The position numbers and the translations under genes were made by a program. Of a stretch of DNA of 21,632 nt, positions 8,068 through 17,443 are shown one piece after another. This stretch comes from Salpingoeca rosetta. Its lineage: Eukaryota > Opisthokonta > Choanoflagellata > Craspedida > Salpingoecidae. Numbering within the stretch: the first letter of the stretch is position 1; each line of letters opens with the position of its first letter. A model generated the notes under the pieces. The model saw only the letters and a list, made by a program, of their open reading frames with translations, had not been told where the DNA came from and ran no database searches. Location: positions 924,784 to 946,415 of the forward strand of contig NW_004754912.1 in NCBI RefSeq assembly GCF_000188695.1. Reading direction: 5' to 3'.

Positions 8068-10959
8068 TCCAACTTCTTCCCCCGTGCATCCCGTTTTCTC
8101 CTTGGCAGCGCTGTCCCCGAGTGGCATCACCAACGGGAACTTTGTCGCTGACTACCAAGAACCGTTTGGCTCGTACTGCGAGACCTCCACCGCCATCACG
8201 ACAATCTCGACACAGTTTGCAGCTAGCAGCACAGACCGTCGCTGGGCCTTCACGTGCACGAAACCAACCAGCGGTGGGCAGGTTATCACCAGCCAGACCT
8301 GGTCCACTCCCGCCTATGGAAAGCTTGGGACAGCGTTCACCGTCTCCTGCCCAAGCAACACATGTCAGTCAATTGGGGAGCCGGGGGCGATGATAGTTGT
8401 GACTCGAGCGTGGGACACGGTCGGGTTACAAACCCGTGCAACGCATGCATGGCGCTGACTCTTGCATGCTTTGCTGGAAGACAGGTGCAGCTTGCACAAG
8501 TGTGTGTGTGCGTGATTGTACCTGCTTTACGCATTTGCTTGTTTGCACGCTCTACGTGTGTCCACATTCACGTGTTGTGGCGCTCCACAGCATTTCTCTC
8601 ATCTCTGTCTTCAATTCGCGCTCCATATCCTGTTTGCAGACATCACTGGCGTGAAGTCTGCCTATGTTTCGTCGTTTCAAGACCGCGTGTACTCGTTCCA
8701 GTGCACTGGCTATGAGAACACCGAGATCTCCGCCGTGAATTGCAACGGCGCTGTGGCTGTCAATGCTGCTGGCGCAGACTTTGACTTCTCAACAAGCTCC
8801 GGCGCATATGTCATCACAAGTTCGTGTGCTTCCTCGTTTACCCGCCTCCTCTGTCGTCGAGAGAGGCTGTACTGCCTCTGCTCGGTGTTGCAGCATCACC
8901 ACCACCCACACGACCTGTCGAATACGTGCATGGTACTCTGCTCGCTCACCATCTTGCTGTCTCGTGCATCTGCTTTCATTCACAGGTTTGACATCCACAT
9001 TTGATTCTTCCACAAGTGACCGCGAGTGGACCTTTACTGAGTGCAAGGTGGGTGCCAAAGACACACGTTGCTCTGACCAGTGTCAAGCTCAACTGATCTG
9101 CTGGCTGACCAGCTGATGCGCAATCATGATGGTGGATTTGTGCATGTTATTGTCATTCACATGTACTTTTTGCATGCGTTGCGCAGCCACAATGCGTCGA
9201 TGGCACCATGCTCAACAGCGACGGGTATTGCAGCGGTGCGTTTGCGCTGTATGCGTGTGTGTCTGTGTGCATGTGTCTGTGTATGCGTGCGTGTGTCTGT
9301 GTATGCGTGCGTGTGTGTGCATGCCGTTGTGTGCGTGTGGTTCTTTGCCTGCGGTTTTGTGCGCGTGATGTTGTGGTGCCCTCTGTGCGGAACGGAGTAA
9401 TTCGTCATTCCAAGCACCGTGGACGCGCCCAGGCTCACTTAGAATAGCTGTGTCCAATGTCGACAGAGCCTGTGTGTCCTCAGTTGACGATCACCCATGG
9501 CACCATCTCGGGTGATTGCACCGGATTTGAAGGTCGGTGCGCGAAACCCTTCTTGTTCGGGTCCATGAGTCGAACTGCTGTGTCCAAGGAATAACACGTC
9601 ATCCACATGCTTGTCCGCCTGGCTTGGCCGCTTGCACGTCGCAGGCGATGAATGCACGTTTGAGAGCTGCAACACCGGATACGAATTCAGCAGCGCAGCG
9701 ACAACGCGCACGTGTGACGCTGATGGTGCCTGGTCTGGTGCAGACATCACATGTGAACGTAAGTTACAACGAGGGCTTGAAACATTGGGCAAATGCACAG
9801 TATGTGTTGTGTGTGTGTTCTGTGTGATTGTGTGTGTGAGACCATACTTTTGTTCTCGTTTGTGGAAGTATGCTGCGTGTGCTGTGTTTGGTTGCCCATG
9901 TTGTTTTGTTGAAACACACGCATCTTTACTCACCCTCGGTCGCGCGAAATGTTGGCTTGCATCCACTGTAGCAATCACTTGCAACAGGCTGACGCATTCA
10001 CAGATTACCCTCATTGGCAGCTGCAGCGGCAATTACGGTGATGACGCACCAGCATCCTTCGTCGCTCTTATGATTGCCTGCATCACACCCACGTAAACAG
10101 ATCGACTTGCTGTGTCACTCTGTCACGTCTTCTGCCGCTGATTCCGCTTACACGCACACACACACACACATGCTTGCATGCATGCATATTCATTCACGTC
10201 ACAGGTGACGTGTGCACGTACTACTCCTGCCCTTCTGGTTACGCCCTGCGCGGCACCACCTTCTCGCGCGAATGCACCGCAGACGGCTGGACAGGAACGG
10301 AACCCTACTGTGAACGTGCGTGGCTTGATTTTAAAATGAATGCATGCAGTGTCTTTGGAGGATTATGTGGGATTGACATTCCTTCGTTCCTACACTTGCC
10401 CGTCGGTCTTTGTCTTCTGTGTTTGTTGTGTCACTCACACGCTCTCTTCACATCGACACCGTACTTGCCCCATGAATTTGCGGTGACAGTCCTGGAATGC
10501 TCTGAATTGACTGCTCCCACGAATGGATGGCGGGGCGACACGTGCACGGGCACGCTTGGTGAGTGAATGTGATCATTCAATGTAATGGCCATGGCTCTGT
10601 GTGTGTATGTGACTGCGCGCGCGTGTGTGTGCGTGTGGGTATGTGTGTGTGTGTGTGTGTTCCACTGCAATGTTAGCGTTGGAATGGGTGATGCCACAAA
10701 AGTGTGATGTTGTTGCATCCCCTCACATGCACGTGTGTCATGGATCGACAATCGCTGGCAGGGTCGACATGCGAGCGGGGCTGCAACGACGGCTTTGTGC
10801 TGTCGCCAACAGAGGCCAGTGGCGGTTTCACTCGCACCTGCACAGAAACAACAGATTCTGACGGGCTCGCTGTGGCTGAGTGGACAGGCTCCGAGCGCAC
10901 ATGCATTAGTAAGATTGTACGCAACCAGTTAAGGGAGAGGGGGAGAGGGAGAGAGAGAG

Positions 10960-11027
<68 letters not shown>

Positions 11028-11932
11028 GGAGGCAGACTGTGTGTGGGTGAATATGAGCGGGCGGGTGTAGGTGGAGTCGGATACGAGCACGATGCAACTG
11101 TACTTCTGCACCATCCGCTCACATGGAACACATTGCTCTGCGTAATCGCATCACTCGCGTTCAACTTGATGCATTCTCCAGCGGTTGACTGCGGCGAAAT
11201 CGTGCTGGCGAACGGGCAGACGACTGGCGAATGCAGCGGCAACTATGGTGAGCAACCTGTAACTGCAAACAATCAACAAGGAATCGTGCCTTGTCAGACT
11301 GATCCGAGAGCAACATACAATGTTATGTACGTTATACTATGCGTGTCCTATACCGCCCTGCATAATCATACACAATCTTACACAATCATGCACTTCATGT
11401 CATGACAGATGACACGTGCACCTACGATGAATGTGACACTGGATATGCGCTGTCGTCTGGCGGCTCCACTCGTCGCACGTGCGGTGTGACGGACGGCGTC
11501 GCTGCCTGGTCTGGCACATCCAAGCAGTGCGAAGGTGAGAGATGGACGGAGAGAGAGGGATGCATGTAAATGTGTGTGTGTGTGTGCATATGCGTGCGGG
11601 GAGCAAGGGATCAGTTTGCACAGTCTGTGCGCGCCATGTCATTCTTGCTCCACGACACCAACGTGTCACGAATGAGCACCATGTGTGTCTCCCCATAGTC
11701 ACTACTAATACCACCACGACGTCTCTATTTGGGTTGCAGTGGTGACGTGCTCAAGCATCGAAGTGCAGAATGGTGTAACAAGTGGCACTTGCGACGGCAC
11801 TGTGGGTGGCGAGTGCAGTTTCACCTGCGACACCGGGTATTGGCCATCATCATCTGGCAGCACAACCACGACATGTGTACTCAATGCGGACGGACACTCC
11901 GCCTCTTGGGATGCAACCATCGCAACATGCAC

Positions 11933-11982
<50 letters not shown>

Positions 11983-14900
11983 CTGCTTGTTTGGCGACGA
12001 GGTGCTCATCCAAGCATCCAGTTGTGGTCGTTTGTGCACTCATGCTGTTTCGCACATTTCCTATGCATTGTTACTCTTGCGTGCTATCACGTGCCTGCCA
12101 GAGGTGATGTGCCCGACGCTGACGCTGGAATACGGCAGCGTGTCTGGGTCCTGCTCTGGCACCGTTGGTAAGAAAGGGATGGGGAGGCTTGGCTGCCATG
12201 TGCATATGACGATGTAGAAGGCACGGCCTTATCTTCTATCCTGAGTTGCTGCTCGAGACCTTGTCTCATGTGAAACGTTGTTGGTGTTGCTGGTTTTTCC
12301 CCGTCAGGCGACGTCTGTGTCTACGATAGCTGTGATGACGGCTTTGTGTTTGGCATTGGCGGCAGCTCGTCACGCACATGCATTCAAGACGAAGACACGG
12401 CATACTGGGACGGCGACGAGAAGACATGTTTGGGTACGCAGCAGTCACTGTATATATTTGTGTATGTGTGTGTGTGTGTGGTTGAGGAAGCGCGCGTGTG
12501 TGTTGTTGAGTTGTCACACCGCTCACACACATTCACACACACACACACATTCACACACTCTCTGTCGCACTCCCTTTCCTTCTCTGGTACAGAAACGATT
12601 GAGGGTGATGGAGGGACCAATTTCACCATTGCCTGTGCTGCCGGTCAGGCCATCACTGGCCTCTACTACACCTCCGGTGAGCCCTGCAGTTGCAGTTATA
12701 TCTCATCGTTTGCAGCACTACACGTTGGCACTTATCCGTATTTAGTTTCGCACCCGTCAGTCTCATGCGTATTAGCATCTGCCATTACCGTTGTCGTTGT
12801 CACTGCTGGTGATGCTATCATGCCCTCACCATTGTTGCTTGCCTGCAGGCACAGACACGTACGAGATTCTGTGCCAAGACGCGGGAGCGTCTCTTTCCAA
12901 GCGCATCTACGCATCCGCAGAGACACTAACCGTGAGCGGCAACACGGCCCAGTACTGCGATTTCGACACCTATGGTGCGTCGTTCGTGTGTCGGTGCGTG
13001 TGAAAGTGGGCGTGCGTGTGTATTTGATTGAGCCAAGGACAACAGCCACTGCTTCGTGATGGCTTTGCAAATCATGCACAATTCATCCCATCTGAGACAT
13101 GAACATGTGCTGTACCCCGACCCTCAATCTTAGCCGTTAGCGGCGTCTCCAAGAAGGGGTCAACCCTCGTGTATGATTGCTCGCTGCTGGCTGGCGCAGA
13201 GCTTGTTGACTGCACGCTTGGTGATACACTTTCCGGCAGTTACAGCATCCTGGCACCCGAGGGATCAGTCTTTGCAGGTCAGTGTTATGCTCACGTGCAT
13301 GTGTGCGTGCGTGTGTGTGTGTGAGTGTGTGTGTGTGCGTGCATGTGTGTGTGCATGTGTGTGTGCGCGCGCGTGTGTGTGTGCATGTGTGTGTGCGTGT
13401 GTGCGTGAGTAGCGCTGCTGTGATACGTCTGTTTGCAGATTGTGATCACAGCCCTTCTCTGCTTCGACACCCAACGTTGGCGTGTTGTGCTCATAAGAGC
13501 GTTTCTTTCAACATGACTCAACTTTCAGGCATTTACAACACGGACTCAACTTCCCCTCAAGTTCGCGTGTGCGACGTACGTCCTGCCTCTATTGGCACAC
13601 GTGTGTGTGTGCGTGCGTGTGTGTGTTTGTGTATGTGAGCAATGATGGCATGAACTGCGTCGAGTCACGTGGGTTACGCGTCTGCCAAGAACGTACCCGC
13701 GTGAACTCGTTTTGCGAGTCTGTTCTGGCCTTCATTCTGGTCGTGTTGTGTCTGAACACTGGCAGGTCCGCTGTCGCGAGGAGGATGGCTTCTACTCCGT
13801 CGGGGGAACCAAGTGCAGGCGTGAGTTGAAACATACAATGTGAATCAATGTGACGAGATAAGGAAGGAGAAGCGGCAGTTGTAGTTCATGGTGACCCGCA
13901 AACATTTCACACATCACCCCCAATCTCAACCGTATTGCTTGGCCACCACCCCGTCGACAGAGCTGTCCTGCGGTGCTCTAACGCTGACAAATGGCGCGAC
14001 GTCTGGCACGTGCTCTGGTGCTAAAGGTATGTGCGCGTGCGTGTGTATGTGTGCGAGCGTACGTGCTACTGTGCTCTCCGTAATAGTCAATGCTGTTCAC
14101 TGCAACTTCCTTTTGTGTGTGTGCATGTGTGTGAGGAGGGAACGTGACATGCACACGTTAGAGTCACACACCCAAACGCACACATAAACGCACAGGTGAC
14201 ACGTGCACGTACGAGAGCTGCAACTATGGGTATGAGCTGTCCGCCTCTGGCGACACGTCCCGCACATGCTCCATCACCAACGGCCGAGCAGAGTGGTCTG
14301 GCGTCGCAAAGACCTGCCAACGTGAGTTGAGGACTGTTGACAATGTTCTTTTATTGTTGTTGTCTCATCCGCCCGATCCTGCAGCATGTTGTAATGTTCT
14401 TGTGACCAGCATTCCTACATGCATGGTGACTGCATCATATCATATCACAACCTCAGCGCAGTTCATGTGCGGGCGTGTCACGTGTTTCACTTCTGTTGCG
14501 TCAGTCTCACACGTCTTCCGTGTTGCCATCTTGCCGTGTTTCTTTCCTCGACCTCCAGCCATCTCCACGACTGGATCACCCACAACCGTCAACGCGTGTG
14601 AAGGCCTGAGCCGTTCCCTCAATCCGGCCACGTGCCGCGAACGTTGTGAGCGTAACAACGAGGACTCGACTTTCATGGCCACCTACGGCGGCTGCACGCG
14701 GGTGAGGTTTCACGCACACGTACAAGTGTACACGCGCACGTGCACACTTTCATGCATTCACGTACATTCACGCGCATTCATGTAGCATGCAGCGGTAACA
14801 CAGAAGAGAAGAAGCTGGTGTGCAGGCCATGCGTCCCACGCCACAGCAATGCTGCAAATGTACACATGCTGCTTACATCGTCCAATGTGCACGTGCAACG

Positions 14901-16453
14901 CGTGTGCATGTAACTTGGTCAATTGCAGGTGTGCACGTGCGGGTGCAGGAAACGCTTCGAGATTACTCAAGAAGAGGATGACTGTTCAGCGCATTGTGCA
15001 TCACAAGGACTGGACGCCTCTTTCTTCGAGGAGCACGAGGGCTGCCGCAATGTACGTCACGTGTTGTGTGCGTGTGTATGTGGGTGGGTGTGGGTTTGAA
15101 TGTGTAATGTTGTGCGTGTGCATGTGTGTATGCTTGATGTGATCTTGTGTGGCCATGACTGTACGGGTACACCGACGGCCAGGATCAGACTACAAGCACC
15201 GTGGCAACTGCAGCCCTTAAAGCATCCTCTCATTTCACCACAAAACACACATGTACACACATATGCACACACACGCTCACACGCACACGCGCGCGCATAC
15301 ACACTCACACGCACACTGTTGGCAGGTGTGCCTGTGCTTTGAGGCAAGCACCCGCTCAACCGCTACCACTGTGACGACGACGACAGAAGTCACTTTCACC
15401 ACACAGGTGACCGGCACTGTGGAAACCATCGCCGGCAACGGCCTGGTGGACTGGACGGGGTCGAGTGACCCCACAGCAACGGGCCTCAACCAGGCCGAGT
15501 GCGTTGCCGTGGACGTGACGGGCGCCACGTACATTGCCATCCGCCACCGCGTCGTGAGCATCTCGCGTGACGGCAGCACCATCACCACCATCGCCGGCAC
15601 CAAGACCCGCGGGTCCGCTGGCGTTGGCGGCCTGGCCACAGCTGCGCAGCTGGACCGCCCCACGTGCGTGGCCGTCGACACCATCGGCAACGTGTACATC
15701 TCGGAGAAGGGCAACCACCGTGTCAGCGTCGTGGACGCAAGCACGGGCGTCCTGTCTGTGTTTGTCGGCACGGGCGAGGCCGGCCATCGTGGCATGGGCG
15801 GCTCAAGTCGCGCGGCGCAGATCCACTCCCCGCATGGCCTTGCGTTCGACAGCCGCGGCACGCTGTACATTGCCGACACGGAGAACCATGTTGTGTACGG
15901 TGTGGACCGACGCTCCCTTGTGATTGACGTCGTTGCTGGCACGCCCTTCCGCAAAGGATACCACGGTGACGGCCGCCCAGCCACAACCGCGTGGCTCAAC
16001 GCGCCCACGGGCATTGCTGTTCGCGGTGCGGGTGATTTGTACATTGCTGACACGGGCAACAACCGCATCCGCTACGTTGATCTGGACAGCGACAACATCA
16101 TCGACACATTGGTTGGCACGGGCCGCTACGGCGGTGATGTGGACGGCAGCACGACCACTGCTGCGCTTGAGACGAATCTGGACCACCCTGAAGGCGTTGC
16201 TGTCAATGCAGAGGGCACCACGCTGGTCATTGCAGACACAAACAAGCACGTGCTGCGGTCTGTGAGCTTGAACGGCGATGATTCCCCGGTGACCGTGCTT
16301 GCAGGCACGGGCAGTCGAGGCTTCAACGGCGACGGGAACGATCCAACCGCCACCAAGTTCCGCTCACCCGTCAGCGTCGCCTACGACATTGGCGAACGCG
16401 CAATTGTGTTTGTGGACCAGCAGAATCGTCGCATTCGACGCGTGCACCTTTGA
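6304..16453 (+). CDS. Gene B: secreted multidomain matrix-type protein (dermatopontin x3, sushi x7, NHL propeller), 30 exons
   Basis: Exons: 6304-6432, 6594-6795, 6934-7035, 7353-7452, 7623-7717, 8109-8363, 8640-8819, 8986-9047, 9187-9235, 9467-9532, 9645-9758, 9972-10037, 10205-10315, 10490-10558, 10762-10908, 11182-11247, 11409-11534, 11740-11934, 12102-12167, 12308-12433, 12593-12676, 12849-12974, 13134-13277, 13529-13575, 13766-13820, 13961-14026, 14196-14321, 14559-14701, 14929-15051, 15326-16453. They total 4368 nt, 1455 codons plus stop, with no phase conflict, and all introns are GT-AG. In-frame ATGs lie at 6304, 6328 and 6355; each leaves a hydrophobic signal segment (TVAATLLIAALIYM) before AEAYVNEY. 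No later transmembrane helix is seen, so it is probably secreted. It is paralogous to gene A at the N-terminus. The combination with a C-terminal NHL propeller is not one I recognise as a named protein. Confidence 0.88.
6594..7717 (+). other. Gene B dermatopontin domain 1 (exons 2-5)
   Basis: Three loops span residues ~44-209: MTSKYSDNKYDRRWDFSC, LESTYSSVDRLWKYTC and LYSKYTDTV-FEWDRRWKITTC. The first loop is preceded by VYFRC and followed by a Tyr/Asn-rich stretch ending GYC, just as in gene A. The exon 3 donor at 7035 was chosen over an earlier GT because it makes the segment between the second loop and LDYDI exactly as long as in gene A. Introns fall in phases 1, 1 and 2. Confidence 0.87.
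7036..7352. repeat. CA-rich minisatellite in gene B intron 3
   Basis: From about 7146 to 7316, blocks built from ACACATACACACCTCCAC and ACGCACGCACACATACAC recur with small changes at a period near 30 bp. On the sense strand the tract is CA-rich and lies towards the acceptor. The first part of the intron is unique sequence. Confidence 0.8.
7718..8108. repeat. Gene B intron 5 with (TG)n, (TCTG)n and (GT)41
   Basis: A TG tract at about 7765-7790 runs into four TCTG units and a TG tail near 7791-7812. An uninterrupted GT tract of about 82 bp fills 7983-8064. The remaining unique sequence has no exon-like frame. Confidence 0.9.
8109..9047 (+). other. Gene B dermatopontin domain 2 (exons 6-8)
   Basis: Residues ~210-375 repeat the three-loop layout: ISTQFAASSTDRRWAFTC, VKSAYVSSFQDRVYSFQC and STFDSSTSDREWTFTEC. 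The first exon ends at a CPSNT-Cys segment split by a phase-1 intron exactly where domain 1 and gene A split theirs (CPNNY-Cys). The domain therefore arose by duplication including its intron. A short exon (9187-9235) then gives a Cys-rich connector (PQCVDGTMLNSDGYC) leading to the sushi array. Confidence 0.85.
10933..11025. repeat. (GA)n-(GT)31 compound microsatellite in gene B intron 15
   Basis: A purine-rich GGGAGA/GAGA stretch at about 10933-10963 passes directly into a GT tract at 10963-11025, close to the donor at 10909. The rest of the intron to 11181 has no exon-like frame. Confidence 0.9.
11935..11979. repeat. (GT)n tract that contains the donor of gene B exon 18
   Basis: The exon ends ACATGCACAG at 11934 and the GT tract starts at the very next base. 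The splice donor is therefore the first unit of the microsatellite and lacks the usual GTRAGT. Confidence 0.9.
12593..13820 (+). other. Gene B degenerate third dermatopontin-like domain (exons 21-25)
   Basis: Residues ~776-927 keep three loop-like strands with Cys at the right spacing (ITGLYYTSGTDTYEILC, SGVSKKGSTLVYDC, GIYNTDSTSPQVRVC), but every D-R-x-W motif is gone. Other Cys-containing segments (FTIACAAGQ, AQYCDFDTY, VRCREEDGFYSVGGTKC) also resemble the fold's connecting parts. Exon phases are 1, 1, 1, then 0 before the last exon. The assignment is by pattern and position, so it is less certain than for the first two domains. Confidence 0.6.
13278..13412. repeat. TG/GCGTG-rich tract in gene B intron 23
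   Basis: GTGTGTG units are interrupted by GCGTGCATG and GCGCGCG, starting about 25 bp after the donor. No exon-like frame is seen between this tract and the acceptor at 13528. Confidence 0.8.
13961..14321 (+). other. Gene B sushi domain 7 (exons 26-27)
   Basis: Exon 26 is 66 nt (LSCGALTLTNGATSGTC) and exon 27 is 126 nt (DTCTYESCNYGYELSASG, then SRTC, WSGVAKTC). Both are phase 1. It is the cleanest copy of the cassette and sits apart from the main array, after the degenerate dermatopontin-like domain. It is closest in appearance to the gene A sushi, with TLTNG in the first half and GYE-L/V-SASG in the second. Confidence 0.9.
14559..15355 (+). other. Gene B two-copy Cys-rich repeat (exons 28-29 and start of 30)
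   Basis: Two related units are seen: ATCRERCERNNEDSTFMATY ending GGCTR-VCTC, and DDCSAHCASQGLDASFFEEH ending GCRN-VCLC. Each has C-x3-C, a central (D)S/A-S/T-F-F/M segment, G-C, then V-C-x-C. In both units a phase-0 intron falls exactly between the R/N and the VC, so the repeat came from exon duplication. I do not recognise the family; WSC-like or apple-like modules are possible. A short Thr-rich linker (ATTVTTTTEVTFTT) separates it from the propeller. Confidence 0.65.
15052..15325. repeat. Gene B last intron with GT-rich donor half and CA-rich acceptor half
   Basis: The donor side (15056-15135) is rich in GTGTG/GGGTG and the acceptor side (15241-15320) in CACAC/ACGCAC. The halves are largely complementary and could pair in the transcript. 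No exon is seen in between. Confidence 0.75.
15326..16453 (+). other. Gene B C-terminal six-blade NHL beta-propeller (exon 30)
   Basis: One intronless 1128-nt exon encodes residues 1081-1455. Six repeats of the NHL type are visible. Each starts with a V/I-A/V-G-T/N strand (ETIAGNG, TTIAGTK, SVFVGTG, DVVAGTP, DTLVGTG, TVLAGTG), goes through P-x-G/C-x-A-V/F and G-x-L/V-Y-I-A-D, and ends N-x-x-I/V-R. The fourth is the most canonical (LYIADTGNNRIRYVD). Six blades make a closed propeller that usually binds protein, RNA or carbohydrate; here an extracellular ligand is expected because of the signal peptide. The stop is TGA at 16451-16453. GC content and codon choice are markedly richer than in the short exons. 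Confidence 0.93.
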
Positions 16454-17443
16454 TGGCTCAGAAACACAATGTCGTATTTGTTTGTAATTGCGACCGCGTG
16501 TGTATGTGCTTCTGTTGCTTGTGTTTGCGCACTTCTCGTATCGTTGTTTTTTGTTCGTTTTGGCGCTTGTCTCGTATGATTGCTCTGATTCATGTGGTAG
16601 TCTGTGTGATGCTGTCTGAGTTGCAGGTCACTGTGGTAAAGTGGCTTGGTTTGCTGCCTTACCTGCATGTTTTTTTTTTTTTGGTTGTGTTGTCGTGAGC
16701 ATGCCTGCATGCTAATGGTTGATTTGCCCTTCCTGTTGATTTGTACGTGGCGGAACGAGAGCGCTCGATCAACCCCCTTGTCTCTCTGTCTGCTGTGCAG
16801 CGGTGGTGTGGTTTGCCACCCCAGCACTCCGGCTCTGTGAATGACGAACAAGAAATAAGTTGGATCACAAACGAAGCTCCTGTTCGTAATGAGAGGCATT
16901 GCGTTTGGATGAACCGTCTGGTAGACAGGGTGGGTGAGGGAAGGCATCTATGATGCTGCAACAAACACGAATCTCCTCTTGTGGCTGGTTCTCTCTTCAT
17001 CGTCTCAATGCAGCACCCCCTTCTCGCTCATCGACATCGTGAGTTTTCCATTCAAGTGATTTGAGTTGTGTGCGCTGTTGGACGACAGTTGTCAGTATTA
17101 CTTTGATGTGTGTGCGTGCTCTCACATGGTGTCCACACACGTGTCCGCCAACAAGACACACATCAAACAGCACAGTTGAATGCTCACATAAAGGGGAGGG
17201 AGGGCATGAAAAACAAATGTGGGTCAACAGACTTAAGATTGTGCACCACAGTTGCGAGCGGAGTGGGTTGTAACAAATCACACTCCACGACAGCAAGCGA
17301 CACAAACCCCATGTAACTACACAAACACAAGGGGAATAGGAGCAGAGAAGGCATCATGTCATGCCATGTTGCCTCAAAGCTGCAGTTGTTCCCGATGCTT
17401 GCTTGGTTGCTTGGTTGCTTGGTTGCTGTGGCGTGTGCTTTGA
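16454..17443. other. Convergent spacer between genes B and C
   Basis: This 990-bp region must hold both 3' UTRs. It contains a T13 run at about 16670-16682, a CAG-rich T-run stretch that might end a 3'-UTR intron, and an 8-bp tandem repeat (TTGCTTGG, about 3.5 copies) at about 17400-17427, close to the stop of gene C. I find no AATAAA on either strand; AATAAG occurs near 16853. No coding frame is convincing. Confidence 0.6.

Larger units (their letters stand above)
9467..12433 (+). other. Gene B array of six selectin-type sushi domains (exons 10-20)
   Basis: The six domains are exons 10+11, 12+13, 14+15, 16+17, 18 alone, and 19+20 (residues ~391-775). First halves end in G-x-C-S/T/D-G-x-x-G (for example VMCPTLTLEYGSVSGSC). 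Second halves carry C-x-x-x-x-C-x-x-G-Y/F, a central Cys and W-x-G/D before the last Cys (for example ESCNTGYEFSSAATTRTC). All introns are phase 1, and first-half exons are 66 nt (one is 69). Each domain has six cysteines, as in selectin sushi repeats. Exon 15 is the most divergent, with a longer acidic insert. Such arrays usually serve as rod-like protein-binding regions. Confidence 0.9.

Noticed and set aside
7749..8393. Long open frames encoding His-Thr, Val-Cys or Leu-Ser dipeptide runs (here and in most TG/CA tracts)
   Set aside because: They arise because CA/TG/CT dinucleotide repeats are open in several frames; they lie in introns between well-supported exons and have no other coding features.
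15277..16068. Long antisense frames opposite the NHL exon
   Set aside because: They are shadows caused by GC-rich third positions; the sense strand has six recognisable NHL blades.
16670..16682. T13 run as a transposon target or retroelement tail
   Set aside because: No flanking target-site duplication, element body or coding remnant is visible, so it is a simple homopolymer in the 3' spacer.
17400..17427. TTGCTTGG tandem repeat as a functional element in the 3' region of gene C
   Set aside because: It has only about three and a half copies with no coding, and no known motif matches; it is listed only as part of the spacer.
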